Shown one piece after another: positions 12,701-24,700 of a DNA stretch of 64,000 bases. Where the stretch lies: the NCBI RefSeq assembly GCF_901709675.1, contig NC_051091.1, forward strand, positions 10,636,967 to 10,700,966, in the 5' to 3' direction. Positions within the stretch are counted from its first letter, which is position 1. Each line of letters opens with the position of its first letter. The position numbers and the translations under genes were made by a program. The notes under the pieces are model-generated. The model was not told the origin of the DNA and made no database searches. It was given only the letters and a program-made list of their open reading frames with translations. Origin of the DNA: Syngnathus acus. Taxonomy: Eukaryota; Chordata; Actinopteri; Syngnathiformes; Syngnathidae.

Positions 12701-15700
12701 AGTTGGTTCTGGTGACTTCGACCCAAGACAGTCTCTCAACCCTGCACCCTCAAAAAAGTTGTCAATGGAGGTCTTGGAAGTATTTTCCCGCCCCTGAATG
12801 GTAGACCAGGATTTCCTCAAAGCCATCTCAAAGTTGTTCTCCGTGGCTTCCTCCTACGTCCGACTTTTTGCCTCAGCGATTACCACACCTTGTATTCCAC
12901 TTGGTCCATTTGGGCTCAGTGGTTTTCCATCTCCCCTGGGACATGATCTCATTCCTACCAGAGGTGAGAGTTGAAGACCCTTTTGATAGGGGACTAGGCC
13001 AGACATTCCCAGCAGACCCCTCGTAATATGTTAAGGCTTGTCAGGTCAGACTGGCACCTTCCCCCACTACCCACCATCACTGCCAACGGTGAAGATTGTT
13101 CCACCATTTTCTTCACCTGAATGTCTAAGACATGTGACTGCAAGTCCAATGACAGCCACAAAGTCCATCATCAAAGTAAAGCCTGAGGTGACCAACACCT
13201 ACTTGGCAACTCTGGAGAGGAAGAGTCCAACCCCTCTTAAGACAACTGGCACCAGAGCCTAAGCTCTGTGTCAAGGTAATTCTGTAATTAACGATGGGAC
13301 CAACAAGGTCCCCGACTTTGACTGTGAGCCAGCTCCCTCCCGCAGATGGATCTTAGTCGACGCCCAAGGTGGGGGAAAATGCCATCCAAAAGTGTTTCTT
13401 CATTGGGCGTCTTTGCCTGGTCCCTCACCCAGGACCCGTTTGCCCTGGACGACCCTACCAGGGATATAAAACCCTTAACTCCTACAGGATCAAGGGAACA
13501 CTCAGGGAGGAGGAGTCTATTGGACAAAAATCCCGTTATTCACATACACACATACTCATTAGGAATTCTAACCAGGTATGCCACAGCGGAGATCATAAGG
13601 TAAATTAAATGCCGTGATCTAGAATCACTAAAGTCATCACGAATTTGAGCTGAGCTCATTATCGGAAGCCAACGGTTATTTAGATACCTTGTTATCCTCT
13701 ACAACCTTTCCAGCACTTGAAGAGCCAATAACAACCACTTGTCGTTGGCGGGCAGGTGAAGCGTTGGCGGTGACCCCTTTCCCTTCCTCTGGAGGTGCAA
13801 AGGTCACGTGAGCGAGAGGTTATTATGGGATGTCCGCGGGGTCGCTTTTACTGTGAACCTGCCATCCAGCTCGTGGATGTTGCGTGTGTGCGCATGCCAC
13901 ATGTGCTTCCTGTTAGTTCCAGATGCCACTCTGACAGGTGCATTGATGTGATTGATACCCCACTCTGACTTTTTACCCCGTCCTCTCTCACCTACACTTT
14001 CATGGCGGCGACCCCATTTTGCGCCAAAGTTCATTCGTAAAGCTAGCATCGAGCCGGCCAATAAAACCAAGCCACACGGCCGGACCTCAGCTGGGTTTTA
14101 CGGCTCCTCGGTAGCTCCCCACTCAGTCTCCAGCTGAGAGCTATTTCACTATTTATTTACATGTAATTATGGCTATGAGGTGCAGATATTAACACTGTCA
14201 AGAACAATTTGACCTGACATTTTTCACCAAGCCTGGCCCCTGCTGGTTTTAGCAAACAAACCATCCCCACCCCTCCTCCTTCTTCTTCTCCCCATCATCC
14301 TCGCCTTCCTCCAACCTTTTCTCCAGCCGTCTCACTTTCTGCCTCCTGCTGCACACACTCACACACACATAACCAAAACTACTCTCCTAGAATCAGAAAA
14401 TCTGCCGTTTAATTTAGAAGTCTGTGTGTGTGTGCATGTCACAGTGTGTGTGTGTGTGCGCACTTCTGGAAGGGGGCCTCTCTTGTTCCCAGTGGCTGAA
14501 TCCATCCCATAGTTACTCAAGCATATCACTAGCAAAGAATAGACGACTGCTCCCCACACATTCTCCAATTGCAGTCCAATAGACGACATATTAACCTCTG
14601 GTTAGTGCGGGGCGGGGACTTGATAGCTTGTGGTGTGATGTGTTTAAGAGGTTAGTGGACAGCTGTGCTCACTCAGATGTTATGGCATTACTAGAAAGGT
14701 TGTGCGGAATAAAAGGTGGATGTGTGTTATTTTAATGTTTTGGGGTCAGGTATGTGCTCAGTGTATTTGTGTGTGTTAATAAGTCGAATATGGTTTTTTT
14801 TAATAAATAATGCTATTTTCTGGGCAATTTTTCTTTTGTTTTTTATTGTATTTTTGTGTCAAAAGCAGATAAAATTCTTCCTGGTTCTACAGATATTTGT
14901 CAGATATGGGAGTAAGATGAATATGAATTAGTTGTACTATTTGCCTGGGGTTTTTTTGGAGGGGGGGACTGGAGGGACAGGAAAAGAGTGACAGCTTGTT
15001 CCAGCGGCTTCTAATCATCCTCATCTGCGCCTCTCCTGTCAATGCCCACTTTCTGTCATTGCCAATCAGCCACTTAATTGAACACAATTAGCACCCCACC
15101 CCAACACCGCATTCTTCCAAGACCCCCCCACCCCCACCCCCCGCTACCTCTCATTCCTGGTGGAAGACACTTTTCACTTGTTATTAATGTGCCGCGGCCA
15201 ATTAAGACAGTGGCATGCGGGCCAAAGCCCATCATCTGCTGCCTGCCACCGTCGCGCAACCCCCAGCTACCCCCCCACCCCCTTGCACCGCGCCACCTCC
15301 ACCGTGACCAAAACGCTTTAATTCAATTTATGCAATCGCTGTTATTTTTAAATAGTCATTTTGTCTGCTCATATGAGGGGCCTGACTGCCCGCTGGGCTG
15401 CCCCCCCCCCCTCATTTTATGTGAGGGGAGGGGGAAGGGGAGCAGGACTTTACTCCTAGATAGTTGGACTTATTAGATAAGGTTGATTGGGCCTCCTATT
15501 TAGTGAATATAAGGACACCCACCCCTTGCCTATGCCTCAATTTGATCATTTATACAAATGGTAACTTTAGACAAAATGGACGCCTATATATAAATTAGAA
15601 AGTGCAATTCATTACTTTCTTACATAAATAATAATATTCAAGACATATGTCTCATAAATATCCATCCATCCGTTTTCTGAACCGCTTATGCAGTTTAAAT

Positions 15701-18700
15701 TAATGACATTTTAAATCAAATTGTTTAAACAATAAATAAAAAATAAAAAATGCTGCATGTAAGCTTCCTAATTAGAAAAAACAATACCAAAGTAGAACAT
15801 GTTGAGTGTGACAGGCCATTTTACTTGCTAATGTTCCATTTCCCAATTGCGTATTCTGGAATAGTTGACCGTCCCTTGTCAAAGTCAGACACTTCCCGGA
15901 TGATCAGCGCCCGAGGACGAACCAGCGCTTCCCAATATCGATCTGCAATTCATGCGTCACCTGCGCGCATCTCCACTAATCGCTCTCCATCTGTTAAGGT
16001 GCTAAAATGCGACATTCTGCAGCCTTCAGATAAGTGGCACGCGTGTTGCCAGTGCTCATTTTTATTCCCCCACCTCCCGTCTGGCCGCCTTTGACCTCTG
16101 CCTAACTTAAAGGTACATCTCGAGGGCATTTCATTTGGGCCCAGCGCCGCAGCTATCGGTGACAGAGGAACTAATCCAGTCTTGCGCAGATTAAGAGTAT
16201 TTGTGGAGCTGCGGCTGTGCTGGATGGAACAGAGGGGCTCTCGCTATCAGCTCTCCAGGCAGGCGAGCCCTCAGGCCAGCGCAGTCCTAAAGGAGTCTTT
16301 GTACTCCCCCCCTAAAAAAAAAAAAAATCCTCCACTTCACTTTCACTCTATCACTTTCTAGTTGCGTCTCCAGCACCCCCTGCCCTTCTTCAGATAGCTG
16401 TCACATTTCTACTCGTCCATTTTTTTTTACACACACAAAATGCTGCAGATTTCACTGCTGAATTGTATTTTTAACCATTTTAATGCACATTTTCTCCAAT
16501 TTTATTTTGTAGTCCGACATGCACTGTTGCAGGTTCTAAAAAAAAGATGCAGATTTCACTACGGTATTTTTTAAGTTATTGCACCCCTTCCATTTTTTTT
16601 TTTTTACAAAAATTTGTGCAGTTATTTGAATGGGAGAATATGTTGCAGATTTTAATCCAGAATTTTTTTAGTTAAAAGTATGATCCCAAGTTTCGCTTTC
16701 TGTTCGTGTGCCTCCTCCTATAGGCCTTTGCATTTCCTCTCTGCTGTAGGTGCCGGAAAACGCTGCAAATTTCACTCCATAAGTCATTTTAACATTACAC
16801 TAATGCATGTCTTTCTTTTCTGTATCACATTCTATTCGCATCATGGCCACTACTTTCCTTCTACTTTTGCAATTCTGCTCTCCTTTTTTTTCCACCCACA
16901 CTGCTGCAGGTGTTTGATTGGGAGGAAAAGCTGCAGATTTCACTCCAGAATTATATTTCAAATCGTGTTATTGCATGTCTTTCTTTTCAATATCACTTTC
17001 TATTCGCGTCTCAAGCCCCGTTACCCTTCTTCCATGGGCCTTCATACTTTCTCCTTTTTTAACACACACTGCTGCAGGTGTTGGAACGGGTGGCTATACA
17101 GCGGATGTCACTCCAGAATTCAAGAATTTTTCATTTCGATTTCTCTTCATGTCTCGAATACCCATGATCTCCTTTCTATTTGGACTCTGCCGTCTTTTTT
17201 AATAGTGTTCAAAAGCTGCAGAGTCCATTCCGGAATTATATTTTAAATGGTATTAATGCAGGTCTTCATACCTACAGACAATGCAGGCACAGTGACAAAT
17301 CTCTCCAGATCTCCCTCCAGAATTGTATTTGAAAGGGTATTAGCGCATATCTTTATTTTGCGTTAATTTCCACGCGGCACAACAACAATATTGCACAAAG
17401 GGAAAGTCGTCAAACATACACACACACAAAAAAGAAAAATGCAACGTGACTGTTGCAGACATGAGAGGGGAGCAATGAAAGGAGCTCTTTATGTGCCTGG
17501 AGTATGCTATTTATTTATCTGAAAGGATGCACATTGTATCAATTTACAATTCTCCGCAGGCTGCGGGCTTCGCAACTTGAGAGAATTAATTACTTTTTTT
17601 GTTATTATTTTTAAAGTAATCTATCTGTGGTGGGGGGGGGGGTTAGAGGGAACAGCCCGGAGCATTGTCCTTTAAACTAAAGTCCTGGCTCGCATTATCT
17701 CCCCGAGCAGCACTCGTGCGAAAACCGACAACAAACGAGCGGCTGAGGAAGAGGAAGGAGATGGGGGGGCGGCAGAGTATGACAACAACAACAAAAAAAC
17801 AAATTGGTTGTCATTCTTTTGTGGAACATTTATGCTAAAAACGCAGCATATTATGTAAAGATCAATTATGTATTACATAGTTCTTGAATTTTTAGCAAAA
17901 ATGTGCTCCAAAATCAACAATGTAGAAACCACTACGGCAAATATTTTAATACATTTAATCAAATTAAGTTATTAAAAAAAAAAATCTGATTACTTTTTCA
18001 TGGAAATTCTACTAAATATTTTTTGGGGGTATCCTAACAGAGTTAAAATCCCTTTATTAGTATTTTTAACAGAAAGTTGCAGAGGGCGCTTATCTATGCT
18101 GCTTCAGCAAAAATAAAACGATTGAAGTCAAATTTTTTCTTTTGGAGAAGTACTGAAGGCTCTTTCTGACCCATCCTGATCTACTAAAATAGCAACAGAA
18201 AAAAAACGATGTCGCCGGCCATTTCTGGAGATAAGGCCTCCATTTTCTTTTGAAGAACTTTTATGAGCGTGAATATTACCGTAATTGCAGCGATTGTTGG
18301 CCATTGCGCTTCATCGGGGAGGGCGATGCAATCGAGCTTCAATTAAAAGCTAAAACGGACTCTCCCTGCAGGACACGTTGTCAAATGTCGCATGGATTTT
18401 TATGAATCTCAGTCAGACGCATCACATGGGTGGAATGAACAAACGTATAGAAACGGACACAACAATTTGTGAGAGCTTCGGAGTTGCGAAAGATGTGATG
18501 AATGTCGTCAAGGCTCGATTCCTCCTGTTCTGGCTCGTTCACATATGTCTAAGCGGCGATGGCCTCCGCGAGAGCCTAATTGGTTTAGCAGGCAAGGGGT
18601 CACAGGTCAGCGTAGCGTAGCCAAACTCAACGTGAACCTGATGTTGAGAGGAAGGCCTGTCGCTATAGGAGGGAAGCATGTGTGGGATACAGGTCTTTTT

Positions 18701-21700
18701 TTTTTCTTTCCTCTTCCTATACTAACAATGTCTGCTGTGCATTGTTTTTATGGCTTTTCTTGTATTTTATTATATTTTTTGCAGAGGGTTATTATATATT
18801 TTTTGAATTTCTTTTCTAAAAATTTGGCTACATTTTACGAATTCAGTTCTGTGAGCCGGTCTGTAATTTGAAACATCCATTATTCGAGGTAATTTTTCAC
18901 AGTGAAATTAATGGGAACACAATTAATCCGTTCCAGCCCCAATTTATAATTCCCTTTTTTAACGGGTGTAAAGTTGAAAATAAATATAGTGCAATATATC
19001 ACACTGTTTTGAAAAAAATTAGATAATTTTCAACCAAATATATTTCTGATATTTTTATAAAGTAAAATTCTATAAATACTGCAGTACTTTTTTTTTTAAA
19101 TTCTTTTCCTTGTATCTCTTTAACAAGGTGCTTGAGATCGCAGCACAACTGGAGGTAATCTCTTCCATTTGAACACATTCCGAGCGCTTCCTCCGGCGAA
19201 TGTCACATGCTATTACAATAATCTAGAATATTGAATTGGAAGCTTTATGCAGTGGGAATAATGCACGCTCCGTCATATTGCGGGGCCGAGCCCTAACCTG
19301 CAGTATCAGCGGGCCTCTCCGACTCGGCGCGGGGATCTGAGGGGATCATTTACCAGTTCCAAGTCCATTACTATTCATGAGACGGCGGGCTTGGGGGCGA
19401 GGGATTAGGGACTCCCTTGGCGCTTGTTGTGCCGCCGGCTCCGGCTCGGGCCGCGGGACGGGGGCCGTCTGGCGCGGGTGGCGGGTCTATTATCGCCCCG
19501 AGACCTCGGTGTCCCTCATCGGAACACTCAGTGACAGCGCCAGCTAATGGAAACAGTCGCTCTTGTTCCCTTCAAACCCCTTCGCCCCCTAACTCGTCCT
19601 GAAGAAAAAGACGGGCCACTCGATTTTTTTGCTCAACTCTGAGCAGAAACGGCGCCTTTCCATGGAAGTGCCCATGGCTGGCGACCAGTCCAAGGCGTAT
19701 TCTGCCTCCCAATTTTGTTGCATGTACAATGACAATAAAGGCATTGTATTCTATTCAAAGTCAGATGGGATAGAGTTAAAGGTCACGCACTACAGAAAAT
19801 GGATGGAAGTCTTTCCCAAAGCTATTCGGAAGAATTCTTCTGAAATTGTTGTGTTGGCAAGCATAGCAAATGTGCCAGCCTCAAAACCCAATATTTTGCC
19901 ACAATTTTATGAAAAGGTAATTTTAAGTTGAATTTCACTTTTGAATAATGTCCTGCTTTTGAATGAAACGGATACAAATAAATTTGATCAAAGAAATTAT
20001 CAACAGGTTGATCGGTTATTCAAACTCTGCTCACTTGCAGCCCAAATTCTTCCCCAGTAAATCTGCCTGAAGTCATGAAAAGTTGTTTTTTTTGGCGTGC
20101 CCCCAGGTGATGAGCATCCTGAGCAATGGCAGTGCGGTGCCCTCGCAGCCTCAGCACGACTTCTCCATCTCGCCCCTGCACGGCAGCCTGGACGCCTCCA
20201 ACCCCATCTCGGCCAGCTGCAGCCAGCGTTCGGACACCATCAAGGGCGTGGACAGCCTGGCCTCCTCGCAGTCCTACTGTCCCCCAACCTACAGCGCCAC
20301 CAGCTACAGTGTGGACCCTGTCGCTGCCGCTGCCGGCTACCAGTACAGCCAGTACGGCCAAAGTAAGCCATCTACAAATATCCAAAATATAAAATACCAA
20401 AAATAATACTTGAATGCCAAAAAATGCAATTAAAGTTAATTGTAAAAGTGTAAAAAAAATTAATAGTCACCCATCGAAGCCTCAAATGTTCACATTTTTA
20501 CAATATTTACAGCTTTTAACTTATTTTTAAGGACACCTTTAAAACAATACAAACAGATTGAAATAGAAATAAAATAGATTAGAAACAGAAATAATAAATT
20601 CTACCATCGAGCGGAACCGTGATATAATGAGGGTTGACTGCGTACTAAAATGTGCAACATTCTTGGAAAATGCTTTTGAGAAATGGGAACTAATGATAAA
20701 ACACAAAAGAGCAGAGACCCTCTTGACCTTTGCACCTGGAGGCCGAGACACGTGCTCTTGATAAAGATGCCCTCGCCCCCACATCGTGGCTGAGTCACAT
20801 CCCTCTCCACTTGGACGGGAAAGAGAACGAGGGCCACTTCAAAGAGCGGCACGCCCTCGGGGCCGCCATGTCCTCTTGCCCACCTCTTCCTCTCGCCTCC
20901 ATCACACACACACACACACACATTAGTACAGCCCAGGGGCAGGAAAGAGTTAGCTTTATTCGATTAGCATAATTGACTGATGCTGTCGCACTCATTCACC
21001 AAGGTAAAACCAAGCACGCCGTCCTGTGCGCCATTTGTTTGTATTTCCATCTCAAAGCTCCGCGTACGCAAGTTGCGTCAGCGATGCGTCAAGCGGATGC
21101 AAACTGATGGCGGGTTAATTAAGACGCTGATTGAGCGCAGTGGACAGCTAATGAATCGAGGGGAGCCGCCGTCGGATGATGAAAATGATCGGCCGCGTGG
21201 AGTGTGGAGGGCATGAAATCGCAGATGCCAAGTGTAATGAAGACTGGCACGCATATTCACATACTCAAGGCTGGGAGGGCGGGGGGGGGGGGGGGGGTCT
21301 TGCTGAGTGACGGCACAGAGGGAAGCTCTACCAGGCTGCACATGCGCCATGCCAGTGGTGTGCCAACATTTTTCACATCTTTCACTCTGGCTTCTGACAC
21401 ACTATTTCACATTCATCACAATAGGTCTTTGTGAATGTCATGTGACTCAAAAGACGAGCATACATGTGGAAATGGTCGCTTGTCAATCAAAGAGGTGACA
21501 CAGGCAGGTTAGTGTAGGGACAAAGTGACATGGGGAAAAAGTTGTAATAGAAGGAAAATAAGTTTCGGATATCAACAGAAAAAAGTTATTTTTCTCCCAA
21601 AGATTTTTATAGTCATCTTCAAAAAAAACGTAAGACAATATTTTATGCAAAAGAGATTTTTATCTATATACAAGAATTAAGTAATATTACCAAATTGTAA

Positions 21701-21963
21701 AAAAAATCCATTTACAATAATCATATGAAAAAATTAAATTCGGTTCTACTAGTGACCCCAAAGCTAAGATTTCTGTTCCTGCTCCAGTCTGCTCTGTTGT
21801 GGCCCTGCGAGTACTGAAAGGATGTGCTTGTTGTTGTTTTTTGCTAGCTGCCGTGGACTACCTGGCTAAGAACGTGAGTTTGTCCACCCAGAGGAGGATG
21901 AAGCTGGGCGACCACTCGGCCGTGCTGGGACTGCTGCAGGTGGAGACGGGTCAGGCCTACTGA
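567..21963 (+). CDS. pax7: Pax7 transcription factor, 3' half (five coding exons)
   Basis: Paired-box/homeodomain transcription factor of neural crest, dorsal neural tube and muscle satellite cells; acts in the nucleus. Coding exons are 567-766, 7245-7410, 7500-7690, 20107-20362 and 21848-21963, with intron phases 1-0-1-0-1 that all agree. Exons 1 and 2 together encode a complete 60-residue paired-class homeodomain with Ser at position 50 ([12 protein letters not shown]). The next exons give the Pax3/7 region beginning [16 protein letters not shown] and a Ser/Pro/Thr/Tyr-rich transactivation domain ([33 protein letters not shown]). The last exon carries the OAR-type tail and ends VETGQAY-stop. 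The paired domain and octapeptide lie upstream of the window. The wording is closer to PAX7 than PAX3. Teleosts have pax7a and pax7b; which copy this is cannot be decided here. Confidence 0.96.
767..7244 (+). other. pax7 intron (6.5 kb), no gene recognised
   Basis: AT-rich intron splitting the homeodomain. It holds homopolymer runs (C at 4204-4212, G at 6043-6052), an A/T-rich low-complexity block at 4720-4830, and a CA run at 4918-4934. Open frames are short and lack recognisable protein patterns. The less repetitive stretch at 2190-2540 is not obviously a repeat and could be regulatory, but I see nothing diagnostic. Confidence 0.6.
7245..7410 (+). CDS. pax7: pax7 exon: homeodomain recognition helix
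   Basis: Acceptor ccttcag at 7238-7244, donor gtgagt at 7411. It begins in frame with [14 protein letters not shown], the third (DNA-contacting) helix of the homeodomain, followed by the conserved Pax7 stretch up to LSQ. It ends in phase 1 and is separated from the next exon by an intron of only 89 bp (7411-7499). Confidence 0.96.
7500..7690 (+). CDS. pax7: pax7 exon: Ser/Pro-rich transactivation region
   Basis: Acceptor gccgtcag ends at 7499, donor gttagt at 7691. It encodes [20 protein letters not shown] and a Ser/Tyr-rich run ([19 protein letters not shown]) ending NGLSPQ. Failure to splice at 7691 would add 14 codons and stop at 7733-7735, giving a truncated protein without the OAR tail; no transcript evidence is available here. 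Confidence 0.94.
10673..10696. repeat. (CA)n microsatellite
   Basis: Twelve CA dinucleotides in the pax7 intron, with short related GT runs just upstream (10621-10632). A simple sequence repeat. Confidence 0.9.
12590..13560 (-). mobile_element. Degenerate LINE fragment (minus strand)
   Basis: The block at 13285-13500 (for example accaacaaggtccccgac and tcttcattgggcgtctttg) and the one near 12815-12930 (ccatctcaaagttgttctcc) match my memory of a family dispersed in percomorph fish genomes, whose coding strand encodes an apurinic-type endonuclease. On the minus strand, 13136-13195 reads TLMMDFVAV, resembling a conserved endonuclease motif. Stops and indels break the frame throughout, so it is a dead copy. 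The family assignment is from memory, and the ends are approximate. Confidence 0.5.
15659..15692. repeat. Terminus of a dispersed fish retroelement
   Basis: The string atccatccatccgttttctg followed by aaccgctta is the reverse complement of the usual 3' end of a very common teleost repeat. Related termini occur at 31021-31060 and, in the opposite orientation, at 25216-25335. Confidence 0.5.
16341..17350. repeat. Decayed tandem repeat, unit about 168 bp with shorter derivatives
   Basis: A recurring block of a CTGCTGCAGGTGTTGGA-like start, then GCTGCAGATTTCACTCCAGA, a TGCATGTCTTTCTTTTC run and TATCACTTTCTATTCGCGTC. Anchor copies fall near 16443, 16548, 16643, 16763, 16930, 17098, 17214 and 17303. 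The two clearest spacings are 168-169 bp; others are 90-120 bp and look internally deleted. Copies are strongly diverged, so this is an old array. It explains the 188-codon open frame at 16680-17246. Confidence 0.75.
19160..19560. promoter_or_regulatory. Candidate conserved non-coding block in pax7 intron
   Basis: Non-repetitive, moderately GC-rich sequence about 550-950 bp upstream of a pax7 exon, with homeodomain-type ATTA/TAAT cores (attacaataatc, ccattactattcatga). It is neither a known repeat nor coding. Calling it regulatory rests only on composition and position. Confidence 0.25.
19720..19762 (+). repeat. LINE-like 3' tail
   Basis: The sequence tgtacaatgacaataaaggc followed by ATTGTATTCTATTC resembles the 3' end of L2-type fish retrotransposons, which finish in short ATTCT-like tandem repeats. 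Only the tail is visible. Reverse-orientation relatives may lie at 27226-27250 and 41225-41255. Confidence 0.4.
20107..20362 (+). CDS. pax7: pax7 exon: transactivation region
   Basis: Acceptor gcccccag ends at 20106, donor gtaagc at 20363. It starts [14 protein letters not shown] and continues through [14 protein letters not shown] and [16 protein letters not shown] to QYSQYGQ. A short alanine run (VAAAAGYQY) sits before the end. It is locally GC-rich compared with the surrounding intron, as expected for a coding exon. Confidence 0.95.
20363..21847 (+). other. pax7 last coding intron
   Basis: 1.5-kb intron. It contains a CA run (20903-20921) and a G run (about 21280-21297). Around 21050-21230 there is a non-repetitive stretch (ggttaattaagacgctgatt, gacagctaatgaatcgaggg) that could be conserved regulatory DNA. 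No further exon is seen. Confidence 0.5.
21848..21963 (+). CDS. pax7: pax7 terminal coding exon: OAR motif and stop
   Basis: Acceptor tttttgctag ends at 21847. It completes a Thr codon and encodes [18 protein letters not shown], then [19 protein letters not shown] and a TGA at 21961-21963. The segment around [18 protein letters not shown] is the paired-tail/OAR motif conserved in Pax3 and Pax7. The split codon fits the phase-1 end of the previous exon. Confidence 0.96.
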
Positions 21964-23758
21964 AGCCCTGAGGACGGCCAGCAGCTGGACCAACACTTTA
22001 GAGCCAATACTTTTGACTTTGATGTTGATAGTAGTTCACATTCATCATTTCAACTACTTTCTCTGCTTTTTTTATATTGTTAATATTATTGTTGATGTAT
22101 GATTGTTGTGCAAATGTTGGTCTTTGATTCCATGAAGAGGAGTGTTTTTTTCCCCCTTAGCAACTCTTTTCCCTGAGCTCCATTTTTTTTTTTAGGGGGG
22201 GGGGGGGGGGTTGACCTTCCCGCTTTCATATCCATCTTGACATTCCAAAAGCACTTGGCCACTCTGTGGGAAGTCTGGCTGGAGGGAATCTGCAGGGAAT
22301 TTTAAGCAGTGTTTTGGCGGCCAATAGAACCACCAGCCCCACCCCTTTTAAGCGACGTCCCCCACTAACCTCCAGCCCATCCTTAGCCGCGGTCCATGGG
22401 GAAGGGCGGCTTTGTTTGCGGAAAACGGATTTGGGACATTACTATATTTTGTTTAAAAATATGGAAGCCGGGCTACATTACGCTAAATCCTGTCTGCCAG
22501 TGTGCAAAGCTGATTATATCACATAAATATAAAATCATGCACCTTCACACAAGCATTCCTTCCGAAACATATTAAAAAAAAAATCCTAGAAAGCATTCCA
22601 ACACTTTTTCCAAAAAAGGACTTGAGATTTTTCTCATGACATCATTTTACGGCAATGAAGTTGACGATTTACTAAAAATGAAGTAAAATTAGGATGCATT
22701 TTTACAAAAATTAAACTGTAACATGGGTGAAGAAAGTTTGACTTTTACAAGATAAAGAATAAAAGAGTTTATGAAAAATTTGTGATTTAATTTTCATTAA
22801 AAAATTCAAAACGTTTTATGAAAATAAAATTGCAACATTATGGGGCAACATGTAATATTACAAGAAAACTGACAAAAAAGGTACACGTTTATGACAAAAA
22901 TAATAATTTTATGAGCTCTTAGTATGATCTATCGAAAATCTCAAATTCTTTTAGCCTTCATCTGACATAATCCAGGACCACCTGTTTCCACTCATGTGTC
23001 ATTTATTTCTTTTTTTTGGGGGGGGGGGGTCAAACTTTTCAAATGTGTACAGGCTTCTTGTTTCTAAAGACTATGTTTTATACTAAAACAAAACTTTACC
23101 TTTCACTTTGACCGTCTGTTGTCTTTCAGTTGATTTTGTTGGACTTTGTATTTAATTGCGTTTGAATCCCGCTTTGGGAAGTAGAATGTGTAAACACTTT
23201 GGAATGAATTCCCCTGGATGTGGTCCAAATGAAAGGACAAAAACTGCTCCGAATGGACCCCCATGGGAGCACTCGGCAGAACTTTTGACCTGCTGGCAAG
23301 GCAGGACTGGACCAGTTTCATGTTTACGCGGTCAATGAGGGGGGGAAAAAAAAAAAAAAAAAACCTGAGTGGCGCTGGATTTGTACGCACTGAATCACCT
23401 GCTTCTCCTGTGAACTTGTGAACACTTAAAAAAAAAAAAAAAAAAAGACAAGAAAAAAAAAAAAGAATTAGAGTCGTCTTTAGTGTATCAAACTCATTTC
23501 TAACGCTCAATAAACATTTGGATATTTAAAGCATCTTATTCCTCCCTGATCCCCCGATGAGCTGAATTAACCTGTTTAGTTGCTTTCTGAGTTCCTGCTT
23601 TTTGTTCGGCATGTATGTGTGTGTATATTATCATGATATAATTTATTCTGCTCTATGAATATTAGACTAGTGGGAAAACTTGTATTGGTATTTACTACCT
23701 TCAGCCTGTGGGTGTGTTTACTGTAACACTGGCGTAACTGTTATCAAATAAAGATCCC
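21964..23758 (+). other. pax7: pax7 3'UTR with two candidate poly(A) signals
   Basis: Non-coding sequence after the stop codon, rich in A, T and G homopolymer runs (long G run at 22196-22211, A runs near 23345-23362 and 23428-23446). AATAAA hexamers at 23509-23514 and 23747-23752 are plausible alternative polyadenylation signals; the second is followed by a GT-rich stretch. The extent is inferred from the signals only. Confidence 0.55.
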
Positions 23759-24616
23759 AATTCAAATCAAACTGTGAATTGTTGCAGTGGGTTTTTTTCT
23801 GTTTGCCTTAAAAGTGAAGTAAAACTTGACAATTGTAATATTTAGAAGAATTTTTTTCAAGATAGTTGTTTTATGAAAATGACACATTAGTTAAATTGTA
23901 ATCTTAAAAAAAAAGTGGTTAAACGTGGGCAATAAAATTGTAATATTGCCAAGATAAAGTGATATATGCTAATTTGTGAGAATGAATTTGTGATGTTACA
24001 AAAAATGGTGATACGGTGGGCGGGGAAGATAATTTCATTGTGTATAAATTAATGACAACGGAAGTGACTCATTGAAATGACAAGGAAATAAGTGCGTTGC
24101 AGAAATTATTGCTTTTTGGTATGCGTTCAAGAGCATGCATCGTCCGCGGTGGCTTGCAGCTGTAGAAAGTCAGTCAGCGTGTAACCGCAAGAATGTTGTC
24201 TACAAATCTGTCTGCTATGCTGTCCATGCAACGCGTCTTATGTTGCACGTCTAACATCCCGGCTCACTTAGTGTTTATTTTATCACCGCCGCAGCTTGTC
24301 ACTTGCATCACATATCATCCCTTAAGAGCTCTTAGCCGTACTTTATCTAATTATCATGATTAGAATCGTGTGTTGATGAATCGAAACAGCAAATCAGGTC
24401 GTGATTGCCGGGTGAGAGATGCCTTACATAGCGAGAAATTATTCAATGCATATTGTTGTTCATTTGCACTTTAATGGAAGAGAGCGCAAAGGCAATCACG
24501 AGAATGAACACTTTAACATGAGATGAAGAATCTAATATCGGAAATACTTGTCTAAATAAACCTCTGCTACTCATTAATTGAAACAAATATTACTCTCTTC
24601 AGTTCTATTTCCTTGG

Positions 24617-24700
24617 AGGGGTCAGCAACCTCTCGAAAATGAGAGCTACTTCTTGGATACTGATTTCTGCAAAGGGCTCCCATTTTAACACACAATTATT
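24617..24700. mobile_element. Fragment of a hAT-type repeat
   Basis: The wording ggggtcagcaacctctcg followed by atgagagctacttcttgg matches a hAT-derived element common in fish genomes, by recollection of the repeat family. Only one end is visible; no partner inverted repeat or target duplication was found. Confidence 0.4.

Larger units (their letters stand above)
7691..20106 (+). other. pax7 intron (12.4 kb) with repeats
   Basis: Large intron between the SPQ and VMS exons. Contents I can name are a CA microsatellite (10673-10696), a LINE fragment (about 12590-13560), a decayed tandem repeat (16341-17350), a short retroelement terminus (15659-15692), an L2-like tail (about 19720-19760), and a GC-rich non-repetitive block (19160-19560). 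The rest is AT-rich sequence without exons I can support. Confidence 0.6.

Noticed and set aside
16680-17246. 188-codon open frame in pax7 intron
   Set aside because: It is produced by the decayed 168-bp repeat; the translation repeats the same Cys/Phe/His-rich phrases and has no splice context or family pattern.
19629-19931. 100-codon plus-strand frame in the pax7 intron
   Set aside because: It crosses a LINE-like tail at about 19720-19760 and has no known domain; probably chance.
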